The notes under the pieces: generated by a model
Databases searched by the model: none
What the model saw: only the letters and a program-made list of their open reading frames with translations
Told to the model about the DNA's origin: nothing
Assembly: GCF_900636545.1 (NCBI RefSeq)
Contig: NZ_LR134290.1
Span: 2,604,001-2,668,000 of the forward strand
Length of the DNA stretch: 64,000 nt
Origin: Pseudomonas mendocina
Lineage (GTDB): Bacteria > Pseudomonadota > Gammaproteobacteria > Pseudomonadales > Pseudomonadaceae
Direction: 5' to 3'
In this document: positions 55,288 to 64,000 of the stretch, in pieces
Numbering within the stretch: the first letter of the stretch is position 1
How the letters are laid out: each line of letters opens with the position of its first letter
Position numbers and translations under genes: made by a program

Positions 55288-56295
55288 ATGGATCTGGTCG
55301 TCGCCCGTCCCGAAGGTCTTTACTGCCCGCCCGGTGATTTCTACATCGATCCATGGCGGCCGGTGGAACGCGCGGTCATTACCCATGCCCATGGCGATCA
55401 CGCCCGCCGCGGCAACGGTCGCTACCTGGCGGCGGCGCCCGGCGCAGGCATTCTGCGCTCGCGTCTGGGCGATGACATCAGCCTGCAGACCCTGGCCTAC
55501 GGCGAACGCCTCGATCATCACGGCGTAACCCTGAGCTTTCATCCCGCCGGGCACGTGCTGGGTTCGGCCCAGGTGCGTTTGGAATACCAGGGCGAAGTCT
55601 GGGTCGCCTCGGGGGACTACAAGGTCGAGCCGGACGGCACCTGCGCACCCTTCGAGCCGGTGCGTTGCCATACCTTCATCACGGAGTCCACCTTCGGCCT
55701 GCCGATCTACCGCTGGCCGTCCCAGGCCGAGATCTTCGCCGGTATCGACGCCTGGTGGCGCGCCAATGCCGCCGCCGGCAAGGCCAGCGTGCTGTTCGCC
55801 TATTCCTTCGGCAAGGCCCAGCGCATTCTCCACGGCATCGACGCCAGCATCGGTCCGATCCTCGTGCATGGCGCCGTGGAGCCGTTGAACGAGGTGTACC
55901 GCGCCGGCGGTGTGCATCTGCCGCCCACCCAATACGCTGGTGATATCGCCAGGAATGACCCGCTGCTGCGTCAGGCGTTGATCATCGCCCCGCCCTCGGC
56001 CGGCGGCAGCACCTGGATGCGTCGTTTTGGCGAGTACAGCGATGCCTTCGCCAGCGGCTGGATGCTGCTGCGCGGCACCCGTAGGCGGCGTGGTGTGGAT
56101 CGCGGCTTCGCCCTCTCCGACCATGCCGACTGGCCCGGCCTGCTCTGGGCCATCGAGCAGACCGGCGCCGAACGGGTGATGGTCACCCACGGCCAGGTCA
56201 ACGTGCTGGTGCGTCATTTGCGCGAGCAAGGCCTCGACGCCCGCGCCTTTCAGACCGAATACGGTGATGAAGACGACGTGGAACCGAGCCCATGA
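55288..56295 (+). CDS. Ligase-associated metallo-beta-lactamase-type DNA exonuclease
   Basis: Encodes 335 residues. A CPSF/Artemis-like metallo-beta-lactamase domain: HAHGDHARR is the two-metal HxHxDH motif, HPAGHVLGSAQVRLEY the next His and VASGDYK the Asp. The beta-CASP part includes ALSDHADWPGLLW with Asp-His, and VMVTHGQ at the end. The family is annotated as ligase-associated 3'-end processing exonuclease. AAGGGGATTTC precedes ATG 55288. It overlaps the ligase gene by four bases. Confidence 0.92.
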   Translation: MDLVVARPEGLYCPPGDFYIDPWRPVERAVITHAHGDHARRGNGRYLAAAPGAGILRSRLGDDISLQTLAYGERLDHHGVTLSFHPAGHVLGSAQVRLEYQGEVWVASGDYKVEPDGTCAPFEPVRCHTFITESTFGLPIYRWPSQAEIFAGIDAWWRANAAAGKASVLFAYSFGKAQRILHGIDASIGPILVHGAVEPLNEVYRAGGVHLPPTQYAGDIARNDPLLRQALIIAPPSAGGSTWMRRFGEYSDAFASGWMLLRGTRRRRGVDRGFALSDHADWPGLLWAIEQTGAERVMVTHGQVNVLVRHLREQGLDARAFQTEYGDEDDVEPSP

Positions 56296-57950
56296 AAGCC
56301 TTCGCCGAACTCTACGCGCGGCTGGATGCCACTACCTCGAGCAACGCCAAGCTGCAGGCGATGCAGGAATATTTCGCCGAAGCGCCGCCAGCGGATGCGG
56401 CCTGGGCGGTGTACTTTCTAGCTGGCGGCCGGCCCCGTCAGATCGTGCCGACAAGGGTGCTGCGCGAGCTGGCCACGCAGCTTTCCGGCCTGTCCGACTG
56501 GTTGTTCGAGGAAAGCTACCAGACCGTTGGCGATCTCGCGGAAACCATCGCCCTACTCCTGCCCGACTCTCAACATGTGTCCGACCAAGGCCTGGCCTGG
56601 TGGCTGGAAGAACAACTGCTGCCCCTGCGCGGCCTGACGCCAGCGGAGCTGGCCGAGCGTCTGCCACCTTTATGGGCGCAGCTGGATCGAGAAAGCCTGA
56701 TGGTCAGCCTCAAGCTGCTCACCGGCGCCTTTCGCGTCGGCGTCTCCAAGCTGCTGGTGACCCGTGCCCTGGCCGGCCTGGCGCAGATCGACGCCAAGCG
56801 TGTGGCGCAGCGCTTGGTCGGCTACACCGACCTGTCGCATCGGCCGACGGCGCAGCGCTACCTGGCGCTGATCGCCGCCGAGTCGGAAGACGAACACGCC
56901 CAGCGCGGCGGCCAGCCCTACCCCTTCTTTCTCGCCCACCCGCTGCAACTGCCGCTTGAGCAGTTCGAGACGCAACTGGGGCCGGCCAGCGACTGGCTGG
57001 TGGAATGGAAGTGGGACGGCATCCGCGCGCAACTGGTCAAACGCGACGGGCGGCTGTGGTTGTGGTCCCGCGGCGAGGAACTGATCACTGAACGCTTCCC
57101 GGAGCTGCACGAACTGGCCGAGGCGCTGCCGGACGGCAGCGTGCTCGACGGTGAACTGGTGGCCTGGAAGGAGCCCGCCACAGACAGCGAGACGGTGTTC
57201 GGCATCCAGCCCTTCGCCCTGCTTCAACAACGCATCGGCCGCAAGACCCTGAGCAAGAAGCTGCTGCAGGACGTGCCCGCCGCGCTGCTGGCCTACGACC
57301 TGCTGGAATGGCGTGGCGAAGACTGGCGGTCACGCCCCCAGGACGAGCGCCGCGCCCGCCTGGAGCTGCTGGTGGCGGAAGTCGGCGATGGGCGCCTGCA
57401 GCTGTCACCGCAACTGACCGGCAGCGACTGGCAGGACTTTGCCCGTCAGCGCGAAGCCTCCCGTGAGCTGGGCGTGGAAGGCATGATGCTCAAGCGCCGC
57501 GACTCCCTGTACGGGGTCGGCCGCACCCGCGATCTGGGCCTGTGGTGGAAGTGGAAGATCGACCCGTTCAGTGTCGATGCGGTACTGATTTACGCCCAGC
57601 GCGGCCACGGTCGCCGTGCCAGCCTGTACAGCGACTACACCTTCGCCGTGTGGGACGACTCCACGCCTGGCGAGCGCGTGCTGGTACCCTTCGCCAAGGC
57701 CTACTCGGGCCTCACCGATGAAGAGATGCGCAAGGTCGATGCGATCATCCGCAAGACCACCGTAGAGAAATTCGGCCCGGTGCGCAGCGTCACCCCGACC
57801 TTGGTGTTCGAGCTGGGTTTCGAGGGCATCGCCCTGTCCAAGCGGCACAAGAGCGGCGTCGCCGTGCGTTTCCCGCGTATGCTGCGCTGGCGCACCGACA
57901 AGCAGGTGGAGGACGCCGATACCCTGGCCACGCTGCAGGGCCTGCTCTGA
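56292..57950 (+). CDS. ATP-dependent DNA ligase (bacterial LigB/C-type)
   Basis: Encodes 552 residues. An N-terminal DNA-binding domain of about 215 residues ([23 protein letters not shown]) precedes the nucleotidyltransferase domain: motif [10 protein letters not shown] with adenylated Lys240, motif III region LDGELVAW, motif [10 protein letters not shown] and motif V WWKWKID, then an OB-fold. It seals nicks using ATP. It is a different family from the Ku-partner LigD. It is co-translated with the exonuclease and helicase. Confidence 0.93.
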   Translation: MKAFAELYARLDATTSSNAKLQAMQEYFAEAPPADAAWAVYFLAGGRPRQIVPTRVLRELATQLSGLSDWLFEESYQTVGDLAETIALLLPDSQHVSDQGLAWWLEEQLLPLRGLTPAELAERLPPLWAQLDRESLMVSLKLLTGAFRVGVSKLLVTRALAGLAQIDAKRVAQRLVGYTDLSHRPTAQRYLALIAAESEDEHAQRGGQPYPFFLAHPLQLPLEQFETQLGPASDWLVEWKWDGIRAQLVKRDGRLWLWSRGEELITERFPELHELAEALPDGSVLDGELVAWKEPATDSETVFGIQPFALLQQRIGRKTLSKKLLQDVPAALLAYDLLEWRGEDWRSRPQDERRARLELLVAEVGDGRLQLSPQLTGSDWQDFARQREASRELGVEGMMLKRRDSLYGVGRTRDLGLWWKWKIDPFSVDAVLIYAQRGHGRRASLYSDYTFAVWDDSTPGERVLVPFAKAYSGLTDEEMRKVDAIIRKTTVEKFGPVRSVTPTLVFELGFEGIALSKRHKSGVAVRFPRMLRWRTDKQVEDADTLATLQGLL

Positions 57951-60562
57951 TGGATCAGCCCGTTCGCCGGCGGAGTCTGTCCGCTGCCTGGTTCGCCCAG
58001 CGCGGCTGGAAGCCTTTCGCCTTTCAGAAGGAGGTGTGGCAGGCAGTCAAGGCAGGCGAGTCGGGCCTGCTGCACGCCTCCACCGGTTCCGGCAAGACCT
58101 ACGCGGTGTGGTTCGCCACCCTGGACCGTTTCGCCACGCCCTCTCCTGCCGTTACCGCCAGCCCTCGCCCGCGCAAGAAACCGGTCATGGCGCCGCTGAC
58201 GGTGCTGTGGATCACCCCGATGCGCGCCCTCGCCGCCGACACCGCCCGCGCCCTGCAGGCGCCCTTGGATGATCTGCAGATTGCCTGGAGCATCGGCCTG
58301 CGCACCGGCGACACCGACAGCAGCGAACGCGCGCGGCAAAGCCGCCGGCTGCCGAGCACGCTGATCACCACGCCGGAAAGTCTGACCCTGCTGCTGACCC
58401 GTGCCGACGCCCGTGAGACCTTCGCTCACCTGCGCATGGTGGTGGTGGACGAGTGGCACGAGCTGCTCGGCAACAAGCGCGGGGTGCAGCTGCAATTGGC
58501 CCTGGCACGGCTGCGTCTGTGGAAGCCGGAGCTGCTGGTGTGGGCGCTGTCCGCCACGCTCGGCAATCTCGACCATGCCCGCGAGGTGCTGATGCAGGCC
58601 GGGCGCCTGGTGCAGGGCAAGCTGGCCAACGACCTACGCATCGACAGCCTGCTGCCGGCCGGTCTGGAGCGCTTTCCCTGGGCAGGGCACCTGGGCCTGC
58701 GCATGCTGCCGCAGGTGGTCGAGGAGCTCGACGCCAGCAGCACTGCACTGGTGTTCACCAACACCCGCTCGCAGGCGGAAACCTGGTACCAGGCGCTGCT
58801 GGAGGCACGTCCGGACTGGGCCGGCCTGCTTGCCCTACACCACGGCTCGCTGTCGCGGGAGGTGCGCGACTGGGTCGAACTGGCGCTCAAGGAGGGCCGG
58901 CTGAAAGCCGTGGTCTGCACGTCCAGCCTGGACCTCGGGGTGGATTTCCTGCCGGTGGAACGGGTGCTGCAGATCGGCTCGCCCAAGGGCGTAGCCCGCC
59001 TGATGCAGCGCGCCGGGCGCTCCGGCCATGCTCCGGGGCGGCCATCACGCGCAACCCTGGTGCCGACCCATAGCCTGGAAGTGCTGGAAGCCGCCGCCGC
59101 GAAAACCGCGGTGGACGAACGCAAGGTCGAGGGGCGGCAGTCGCCGGACAAACCACTCGACGTACTGGTCCAGCACCTGGTGAGCATGGCCCTGGGCGGC
59201 GGTTTCCAGGCCGATGCCATGCTGGCCGAGGTGCGCAGCGCCTGGGCCTACCGCAGCCTTAGCGACGATGAATGGCAGTGGGCGCTGGCCTTCATCCGCC
59301 ACGGTGGCAACTCGTTGACCGCCTATCCCGACTACCGCCGCGCCGAGCCGGACGGCAGCGGCCTGTGGCAGGTGCCCGATGCGCGCCTGGCGCGGCGTCA
59401 TCGCATGAGCATCGGCACCATCGTCAGCGACGCCAGCCTGGCGGTTAAGTACTGGAGCAAGGGCGGCGGTGGTGGCTCGCTGGGCAGCGTCGAGGAAGGT
59501 TTCATCGCCCGCTTGCGCCCCGGCGATACCTTCCTTTTCGCCGGCCGCACGCTGGAGCTGGTGCGGGTGGAGAACATGACTGTCTACGTGCGCCGAGCCA
59601 CCAGCCGCAAGGCGGCGATCCCGCGCTGGAATGGCGGGCGCATGCCGCTGTCCAGCGAACTGGCGGATGCCGTGCTGGCCAAGCTCGATGCCGCTGCGCG
59701 CCATGAATACACCGGCCCGGAGATGCAGTTGCTGCGCCCCTTGCTCGACGTGCAGCAGGCCTGGTCCGCCTTGCCCGGCGCCGCCACGCTGCTGGCGGAG
59801 GTGCTGAAATCCCGCGAAGGCTGGCATCTGTTCCTCTATCCCTTCGCCGGGCGTTCGGTGCATCTGGGGCTGGCCAGCCTGCTGGCCTGGCGCCTGGCCC
59901 GCGAGCAACCACTGAGCCTGTCCATCGCGGTCAATGATTACGGCCTGGAGCTGCTCTGCCCCAGCGAGGTGGATTTCGCCGCGCGGCTCACGCCCGAGCT
60001 GTTCAGCACGGACGATCTGTTGGCCGACGTAATGGCCAGCCTCAACGCCGGTGAACTGGCGCGCCGGCGCTTTCGCGAGATCGCCCGCATCGCCGGCCTG
60101 GTATTCAGCGGCTACCCCGGCGCGCCGAAGAGCACCCGCCAGCTACAGGCCTCCAGCGCCTTGTTCTTCGACGTGTTCAGCCAATACGACCCGGGCAACC
60201 TGCTGCTCGGCCAGGCGCAGGAAGAAGTGCTGCGCCAGGAGCTGGACGTGCAGCGCCTGCAGCACACCCTGCAGCGCCTGCAGTCGCGCCGGCTGGATAT
60301 CCGCACGGTCAGGCGCGCCACGCCGTTCGCCTTCCCGCTGCTGGTGGAACGCTTTCGCGAAAGCCTGAGTTCGGAGAAACTCGCTGACCGCATCCGGCGT
60401 ATGGTGGCCGATCTGGAGCAGGCCGCCGGGCCGGGCGGCTATCAGGACCCGGCATTCGCCATCGACGACGAGCGCCCGGCGCCGCGCAAAGGCCGCTCTC
60501 CGCGTCAAGGCAAGGACGGCCTGCCAAGACCACCAGCGCAGCGCCCGAAAAAACGCCGCTGA
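57950..60562 (+). CDS. Lhr-type ligase-associated DEAD/DEAH-box DNA helicase
   Basis: Encodes 870 residues. Walker A STGSGKT at residues 44-50, motif [11 protein letters not shown], motif III SATLG, motif [26 protein letters not shown] and [12 protein letters not shown]. The C-terminal half has the Lhr-like winged-helix and ring part. Lhr2/Lhr-core family members are 3'-5' helicases found with ligase and PdeM. The start shares a base with the ligase stop. Confidence 0.93.
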   Translation: MDQPVRRRSLSAAWFAQRGWKPFAFQKEVWQAVKAGESGLLHASTGSGKTYAVWFATLDRFATPSPAVTASPRPRKKPVMAPLTVLWITPMRALAADTARALQAPLDDLQIAWSIGLRTGDTDSSERARQSRRLPSTLITTPESLTLLLTRADARETFAHLRMVVVDEWHELLGNKRGVQLQLALARLRLWKPELLVWALSATLGNLDHAREVLMQAGRLVQGKLANDLRIDSLLPAGLERFPWAGHLGLRMLPQVVEELDASSTALVFTNTRSQAETWYQALLEARPDWAGLLALHHGSLSREVRDWVELALKEGRLKAVVCTSSLDLGVDFLPVERVLQIGSPKGVARLMQRAGRSGHAPGRPSRATLVPTHSLEVLEAAAAKTAVDERKVEGRQSPDKPLDVLVQHLVSMALGGGFQADAMLAEVRSAWAYRSLSDDEWQWALAFIRHGGNSLTAYPDYRRAEPDGSGLWQVPDARLARRHRMSIGTIVSDASLAVKYWSKGGGGGSLGSVEEGFIARLRPGDTFLFAGRTLELVRVENMTVYVRRATSRKAAIPRWNGGRMPLSSELADAVLAKLDAAARHEYTGPEMQLLRPLLDVQQAWSALPGAATLLAEVLKSREGWHLFLYPFAGRSVHLGLASLLAWRLAREQPLSLSIAVNDYGLELLCPSEVDFAARLTPELFSTDDLLADVMASLNAGELARRRFREIARIAGLVFSGYPGAPKSTRQLQASSALFFDVFSQYDPGNLLLGQAQEEVLRQELDVQRLQHTLQRLQSRRLDIRTVRRATPFAFPLLVERFRESLSSEKLADRIRRMVADLEQAAGPGGYQDPAFAIDDERPAPRKGRSPRQGKDGLPRPPAQRPKKRR

Positions 60563-60572
60563 TAGAGACCAA

Positions 60573-61247
60573 ATGACCGAAACCCCTACCAATTATCACA
60601 GCGTGCAACTAGCCGGTACCGAACTCTGGCTGCTGGCGGACAAGGCCATCTGGTGGCCGCAGCAGCAGGCACTGCTGATCGCCGATATCCATATCGGCAA
60701 GGCTGCGGCCTATCGTGCCCTGGGTCAGCCGGTGCCACAGGGCACCACCGCGGCCAATCTGCAGCGGCTGGACGCCCTCTTGCAGCGTTTCGCTTGCCGG
60801 CAACTGATCTTTCTCGGCGATTTTCTCCACGCCCCCGGCTCACGCACGCCGGCCACACTGGCGGCGCTGGCCGAATGGCGCGAGCGGCATGCCGGGCTGG
60901 GCATGACACTGGTGCGCGGCAACCACGACAAGCGCGCGGGCGACCCACCTGAAGACCTGCGTATCGAGGTGGTCGAAGAACCTTTGCTGCTCGGCCCATT
61001 CGCCCTGCAGCACGAACCGCGCGCGCATGCTACCCACCACGTGTTGGCGGGCCACCTGCATCCGGCCTACCCATTGCGCGGCCGGGGCCGGCAACGCCTG
61101 CGCCTGCCGTGTTTCGTGCTGGGTGATGAGGTCAGCCTGCTGCCGGCCTTCGGCAGCTTCACCGGCAGCATGACCTTTCGCGTCGAACCCGGGCAGCGCA
61201 TCGTGGTGGTCGGCGACGGCGGTATCTGGCCCGTACACGAGTCCTGA
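60573..61247 (+). CDS. pdeM: PdeM, ligase-associated metallophosphoesterase
   Basis: Encodes 224 residues. Calcineurin-like phosphoesterase motifs: ADIHIGK, FLGDFLHA, RGNHDKR, HVLAGHLHPAY. PdeM of this operon type is a DNA nuclease/phosphoesterase tied to DNA damage response. It starts 10 bases after the helicase stop. Confidence 0.9.
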   Translation: MTETPTNYHSVQLAGTELWLLADKAIWWPQQQALLIADIHIGKAAAYRALGQPVPQGTTAANLQRLDALLQRFACRQLIFLGDFLHAPGSRTPATLAALAEWRERHAGLGMTLVRGNHDKRAGDPPEDLRIEVVEEPLLLGPFALQHEPRAHATHHVLAGHLHPAYPLRGRGRQRLRLPCFVLGDEVSLLPAFGSFTGSMTFRVEPGQRIVVVGDGGIWPVHES

Positions 61248-61250
61248 GGC

Positions 61251-61670
61251 TTACAGGCGCTGCAAGGTCGCTGGATCGGCCTCGCCGTCGTAGAACGCCT
61301 GCAGCACCTCGGCGAACAGTGGCTGGGCCGGCGCGGCGGCCTGGAACAGGGTCATGCTCGAACGCAGCTTGAGGTCGTCCGGCGAACCCATGATCTGCCG
61401 CACCGGCCGCCCGCGATGCGACAGCAAGGCACGCACGCAATCTTCCAGACGTGCGCCCAGCAACGGATGCGCCAGGTAGGCACGCGCCTCGTCGATGCCG
61501 GAGATACCGTAGCGCTCGGCCATTTCGCTACGACCGAGGCCGCGCAACTGCGGAAACACGTACCAGATCCAGTGGCTGCGCTTGGCCCCGGCACACAGCT
61601 CATCAAGGGCCCGCGCATAGTCGCGCTGCTGCGCCTCGACGAACCGCGTCAGGTCGAACGGATCGTTCAT
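61251..61670 (-). CDS. DUF1810 protein
   Basis: Encodes 139 residues. FVEAQQRDYARALDELCAGAK and SHWIWYVFPQLRGLGRSEMA are the DUF1810 signature, and HPLLGARLEDCV the next. The family (calpastatin-like label) has no known role. The start overlaps the stop of the gene at 61667 by four bases. Confidence 0.88.
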   Translation of the reverse strand: MNDPFDLTRFVEAQQRDYARALDELCAGAKRSHWIWYVFPQLRGLGRSEMAERYGISGIDEARAYLAHPLLGARLEDCVRALLSHRGRPVRQIMGSPDDLKLRSSMTLFQAAAPAQPLFAEVLQAFYDGEADPATLQRL

Positions 61671-61987
61671 CGTCCTGTCCGTTCGTGCCCCATCGGCGTG
61701 GTATCGGGCAGCACGTCCTGCGTGGCGAAGTCCGGGCTGTGCACCTCGGAATCCAGCGGCATATGCGCGTAGCGGGCCTTTTCGGCACCTGGCGCGAGTG
61801 GGTCGAACTGCCCCGCGCGCTTGGGCTCGTGATGCCTCTGAAGGCCGCAAGCCAGTAGCCACCCGCCCAATGCCGCGCCCGCCAGGCCCAGCACTCCGCC
61901 GCGCCGCAAGCTCAAGCCCAGCAAGGTCAAACCGCCGCCGATCGTTGCGCAGCGCTCCCAGTCATGAAGATTGCTGTGTTCTTTCAT
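61667..61987 (-). CDS. DUF2892-like small membrane protein
   Basis: Encodes 106 residues. ERCATIGGGLTLLGLSLRRGG and LAGAALGGWLLACGLQ give two membrane segments like DUF2892, resembling the protein at 378-722. The C-terminal 50 residues are polar (PLDSEVHSPDFATQDVLPDT). It is upstream of and overlapping the DUF1810 gene. Function unknown. Confidence 0.75.
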   Translation of the reverse strand: MKEHSNLHDWERCATIGGGLTLLGLSLRRGGVLGLAGAALGGWLLACGLQRHHEPKRAGQFDPLAPGAEKARYAHMPLDSEVHSPDFATQDVLPDTTPMGHERTGR

Positions 61988-62017
61988 GTCGAGTATTTCC
62001 CAAAGGATGACCCGATA

Positions 62018-62044
62018 ACTGACAGGGCCGCTGTTCAGGCGTTC
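62018..62044 (-). promoter_or_regulatory. Weak AlgU/RpoE-like promoter candidate for the DUF2892-DUF1810 operon
   Basis: On the minus strand GAACGC (62044-62039) and TCAGT (62022-62018), 16-base spacer, 31 bases before the start at 61987. Confidence 0.3.
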
Positions 62045-62190
62045 GCCACTTCAGACTGGCGGCTATCGAGTGGCAAGCCATCCGCGTCGGCCGCGTGCTT
62101 CAGCGGCTCAGAACAGGCAGCAGGCGCTTCGTCCGATGGCAGCGCCCTCTGCCTTCGATTCGCTTGACCTGAGCAACGGCCACATCAATA

Positions 62191-62206
62191 CTGTATCTAT
62201 ATACAG
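62191..62206. promoter_or_regulatory. LexA (SOS) box upstream of imuA
   Basis: CTGTATCTATATACAG matches CTGT-N8-ACAG and is embedded in the longer palindrome TACTGTATCTATATACAGTA. It starts 33 bases before the imuA ATG. TTGACC (62164-62169) and AATACT (62187-62192) with a 17-base spacer form a promoter that overlaps the box, so LexA would block it. Confidence 0.85.
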
Positions 62207-62223
62207 TATTTGGTCTTTTACCC

Positions 62224-62841
62224 ATGTCATCCGTGATCGCGCTCGACCGGCTGATCGACGCTCGCCGTGTATGGCGAGGTCAGGCCGTTTCGTCGCCATC
62301 GAGTGCCCATTTCTCCACCGGACACCGCTTTCTCGATGCCGCACTGCCTGGCGGCGGCTGGCCTGCGGCTGCGCTCAGCGAAATTCTCACGGCGGTGCCG
62401 GGCATCGGCGAGCTGAGCCTGCTGTGGCCCACTCTTGCCGCCCTGACGGTTGCAGGCGAGCGGGTGGTACTGGTCGCACCGCCGCACCTGCCCTATCCCC
62501 TGGCCTGGATTCACGCCGGTGTCGATCTGCGCCAACTGAGCATCATCCAGGCCGAGGGTCGCGACGCCTTGTGGGCGGCTGAACAGTGCCTGCGCTCGGG
62601 CAGTTGTGGCGCGGTGCTGAGCTGGTTGCGCCAGGCCGATGATCGTTCCCTGAGGCGCCTGCAGGTGGCCGCTGGCAGCGGGCAAACCCTGGCGTTCGCC
62701 TACCGGCCGCAGGCAGAGGCCGCCAACCCGTCACCGGCGGCGCTGCGTCTGGTGCTGGAAAGCCAGCCGGCACAAGTGCGGGTGATCAAGTGTCGCGGTG
62801 GTTTGCCGCCAGCGCGGCCGCTCGCCTTTGCCTGGCATTGA
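62224..62841 (+). CDS. imuA: ImuA, translesion synthesis accessory protein
   Basis: Encodes 205 residues. The RecA-like core is recognisable: HFSTGHRFLDAALPGGGWP, ALSEILTAVPGIGELSLLWP and VLVAPPHLPYPLAW. ImuA works with ImuB and DnaE2 in SOS mutagenesis. There is almost no ribosome-binding site before ATG 62224. Its promoter carries the LexA box. imuB follows after seven bases. Confidence 0.92.
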   Translation: MSSVIALDRLIDARRVWRGQAVSSPSSAHFSTGHRFLDAALPGGGWPAAALSEILTAVPGIGELSLLWPTLAALTVAGERVVLVAPPHLPYPLAWIHAGVDLRQLSIIQAEGRDALWAAEQCLRSGSCGAVLSWLRQADDRSLRRLQVAAGSGQTLAFAYRPQAEAANPSPAALRLVLESQPAQVRVIKCRGGLPPARPLAFAWH

Positions 62842-62848
62842 GCCTGCC

Positions 62849-64000
62849 ATGCTCTGGGCTTGCATCCTGCTGCCGCAACTGGCCATGGACGGCGTGCAGC
62901 GTAACCGCGCCAATCCCGACGAGCCATTGGCGCTGCTCACCGGTTCGCCGCAGCGGCGCGTTCTGCAGGCGGTCAATCCGGCGGCCCGCGCCCTGGGGTT
63001 GAAGCCCGGCCAGTCACTGACGGCGGCGCAGGCGCTGACACGCGGTTTCGCTACGGCGGAGTACGACCTTGCGGCCATCGAGCGTTGGCAGCAGTTTCTC
63101 GCCGCCTGGGCCTATGGCTTCAGCGCGCAGGTCAGCCTGCATTACCCGCGCTGCCTGCTGCTAGAGGTGCAATCGAGCCTGGGACTATTCGGCCCCTGGC
63201 CGCGCTTCGAAGCACGCCTGCGCGCCGAGCTGTCGGCGCTGGCCTTCCAGCACCGCATTGCGGTCGCGCCGAACCCGGCCGCTGCGCGGGTGCTGGTCAA
63301 TATCGGTGATGGCCTGATGGCAGGCGATGGGCAGACGCTCAGACAGATGCTCGATCCCTTGCCCGTGGATCGGCTCGGGCTTGGCGCTACGGTAACCACA
63401 GCCTGCAACCGCATGGGCCTCAGGCAGTTGCGCCAGTTATTGGCTCTACCGCGTGACAGCCTGGCCAGGCGTTTTCCCGCCGAGGTGCTGCGCCATCTCG
63501 ATACCCTGCTTGGCCAGCGGCCACTGGCGCTGGATTTCTATACCCCCGCTGATGTGTTCGATGCCCGTATCGAGCTGAATTTCGAGGTGGAATCCCATCA
63601 GGCGCTGCTGTTCCCGCTACGCCGGCTGACAGCCGACCTGGCCGCCTACCTGGCCGGGCGTGACAGTGGTGTGCAGCGTTTCGCCCTGCACCTGGAACAC
63701 CGCGTGGGTGCCGATACGCAGATACAGGTGGGCCTGCTCAGCGCAGAGCGTGATCCCGGCATGCTGTTCGAGCTGACGCGCGGACGCCTGGAGCATCAGC
63801 AGCTACCAGCGCCGGTGCTGGCCGTGCGCTTGGTGGCGCGGGAACTACCGGCCTTCGCGCCGCAGCATCAGCAGTTGTTCGACGAGCGACCACAACAGAA
63901 CCAGCCCTGGGAGCAACTACGCGAGCGATTGCGTGCGCGCCTCGGTGATGACGCCCTGCATGGCCTCGGTGCCAGAGCCGACCACCGCCCCGAACGTGCT
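62849..64000 (+). CDS. imuB: ImuB, Y-family polymerase-like protein (cut by window end)
   Basis: At least 384 residues, running off the window. The start MLWACILLPQLAMDGV and LLTGSPQRRVLQAVNPAARALGLK split over residues 1-55 match Y-family folds. Catalytic acidic residues are absent: DFPAQ/AVE motifs of active polymerases are replaced by the ImuB sequence (LLPQLAMDG). The helix-hairpin-helix region CNRMGLRQLRQLLALPR follows. ImuB links ImuA and DnaE2 to the beta clamp. A dnaE2 gene is expected just beyond 64000, which is inference. Confidence 0.9.
   Translation, partial: MLWACILLPQLAMDGVQRNRANPDEPLALLTGSPQRRVLQAVNPAARALGLKPGQSLTAAQALTRGFATAEYDLAAIERWQQFLAAWAYGFSAQVSLHYPRCLLLEVQSSLGLFGPWPRFEARLRAELSALAFQHRIAVAPNPAAARVLVNIGDGLMAGDGQTLRQMLDPLPVDRLGLGATVTTACNRMGLRQLRQLLALPRDSLARRFPAEVLRHLDTLLGQRPLALDFYTPADVFDARIELNFEVESHQALLFPLRRLTADLAAYLAGRDSGVQRFALHLEHRVGADTQIQVGLLSAERDPGMLFELTRGRLEHQQLPAPVLAVRLVARELPAFAPQHQQLFDERPQQNQPWEQLRERLRARLGDDALHGLGARADHRPERA

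Overview
The window looks like a chromosomal segment of a Pseudomonas: high GC, dense operons with 1-10 base start/stop overlaps, and a gene set matching the Pseudomonas glycogen/trehalose stress region (in P. aeruginosa, glgE-treS-glgB, glgA-treZ-malQ-treY-glgX, glgP, katE and a metallothionein lie in one neighbourhood). The exact species cannot be told from the sequence; the P. mendocina/P. oleovorans group is a guess.

Layout. 1-2575: the end of a zinc alcohol dehydrogenase, a DUF2892-type protein, an acidic protein coupled to a bacterial metallothionein, a basic Rho-N-like protein (minus strand) and an MgtC-type membrane protein. 2728-10184: the GlgE operon glgE, treS-maltokinase (reading frame broken at a run of eight G) and glgB. 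10328-13096 (minus): a CBS-domain protein, then an operon of secreted protein, ATP-grasp-like DUF3182 protein and alpha/beta hydrolase. 13285-15750: glgP. 15805-20409 (minus): a small protein, then ADH and the ybhP-clsB-ybhN set. 20577-22505: TetR/MFS divergent pair. 22534-33013 (minus): glgA-treZ-malQ-treY-DUF2934-glgX. 33244-36714: CinA/PncC-type amidase, DUF4142 protein and clade II catalase. 36728-38426: a Cys-rich copper-storage-like protein and an AT-richer patch with two unknown genes. 38772-44449: a caa3-type oxidase operon (subunit II-cytochrome c, fused subunit I-III, small membrane protein, CtaG), with DUF2231 and CopD membrane proteins alongside. 44884-51107: ClpP-like peptidase, two four-helix proteins, FAD/Rieske oxidoreductase, DUF892, DUF2061 and two ferritin-like proteins. 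51395-55110: GNAT-Rnk fusion, GlxA-type AraC regulator, YkvI-like permease. 55288-61247: the ligase-associated DNA repair operon (exonuclease, ATP-dependent ligase, Lhr-type helicase, PdeM). 61251-64000: DUF1810 and DUF2892-like proteins, then SOS-controlled imuA-imuB, cut by the window end.

How it fits together. The region encodes desiccation/osmotic/oxidative stress functions: two routes to trehalose (TreS and TreY-TreZ) linked to glycogen or alpha-glucan through GlgE, GlgA, GlgB, GlgP, GlgX and MalQ, plus catalase, ferritin-like proteins, membrane-lipid genes and DNA repair. Reading upstream of the starts, I find the same promoter-like pattern, GAAC(NN)-N16/17-TCNNN, before about fifteen transcription units on both strands. 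It resembles the AlgU/RpoE-type extracytoplasmic sigma factor consensus (GAACTT-N16/17-TCTGA) and may make most of this window one stress regulon. The imu operon instead carries a perfect LexA box.
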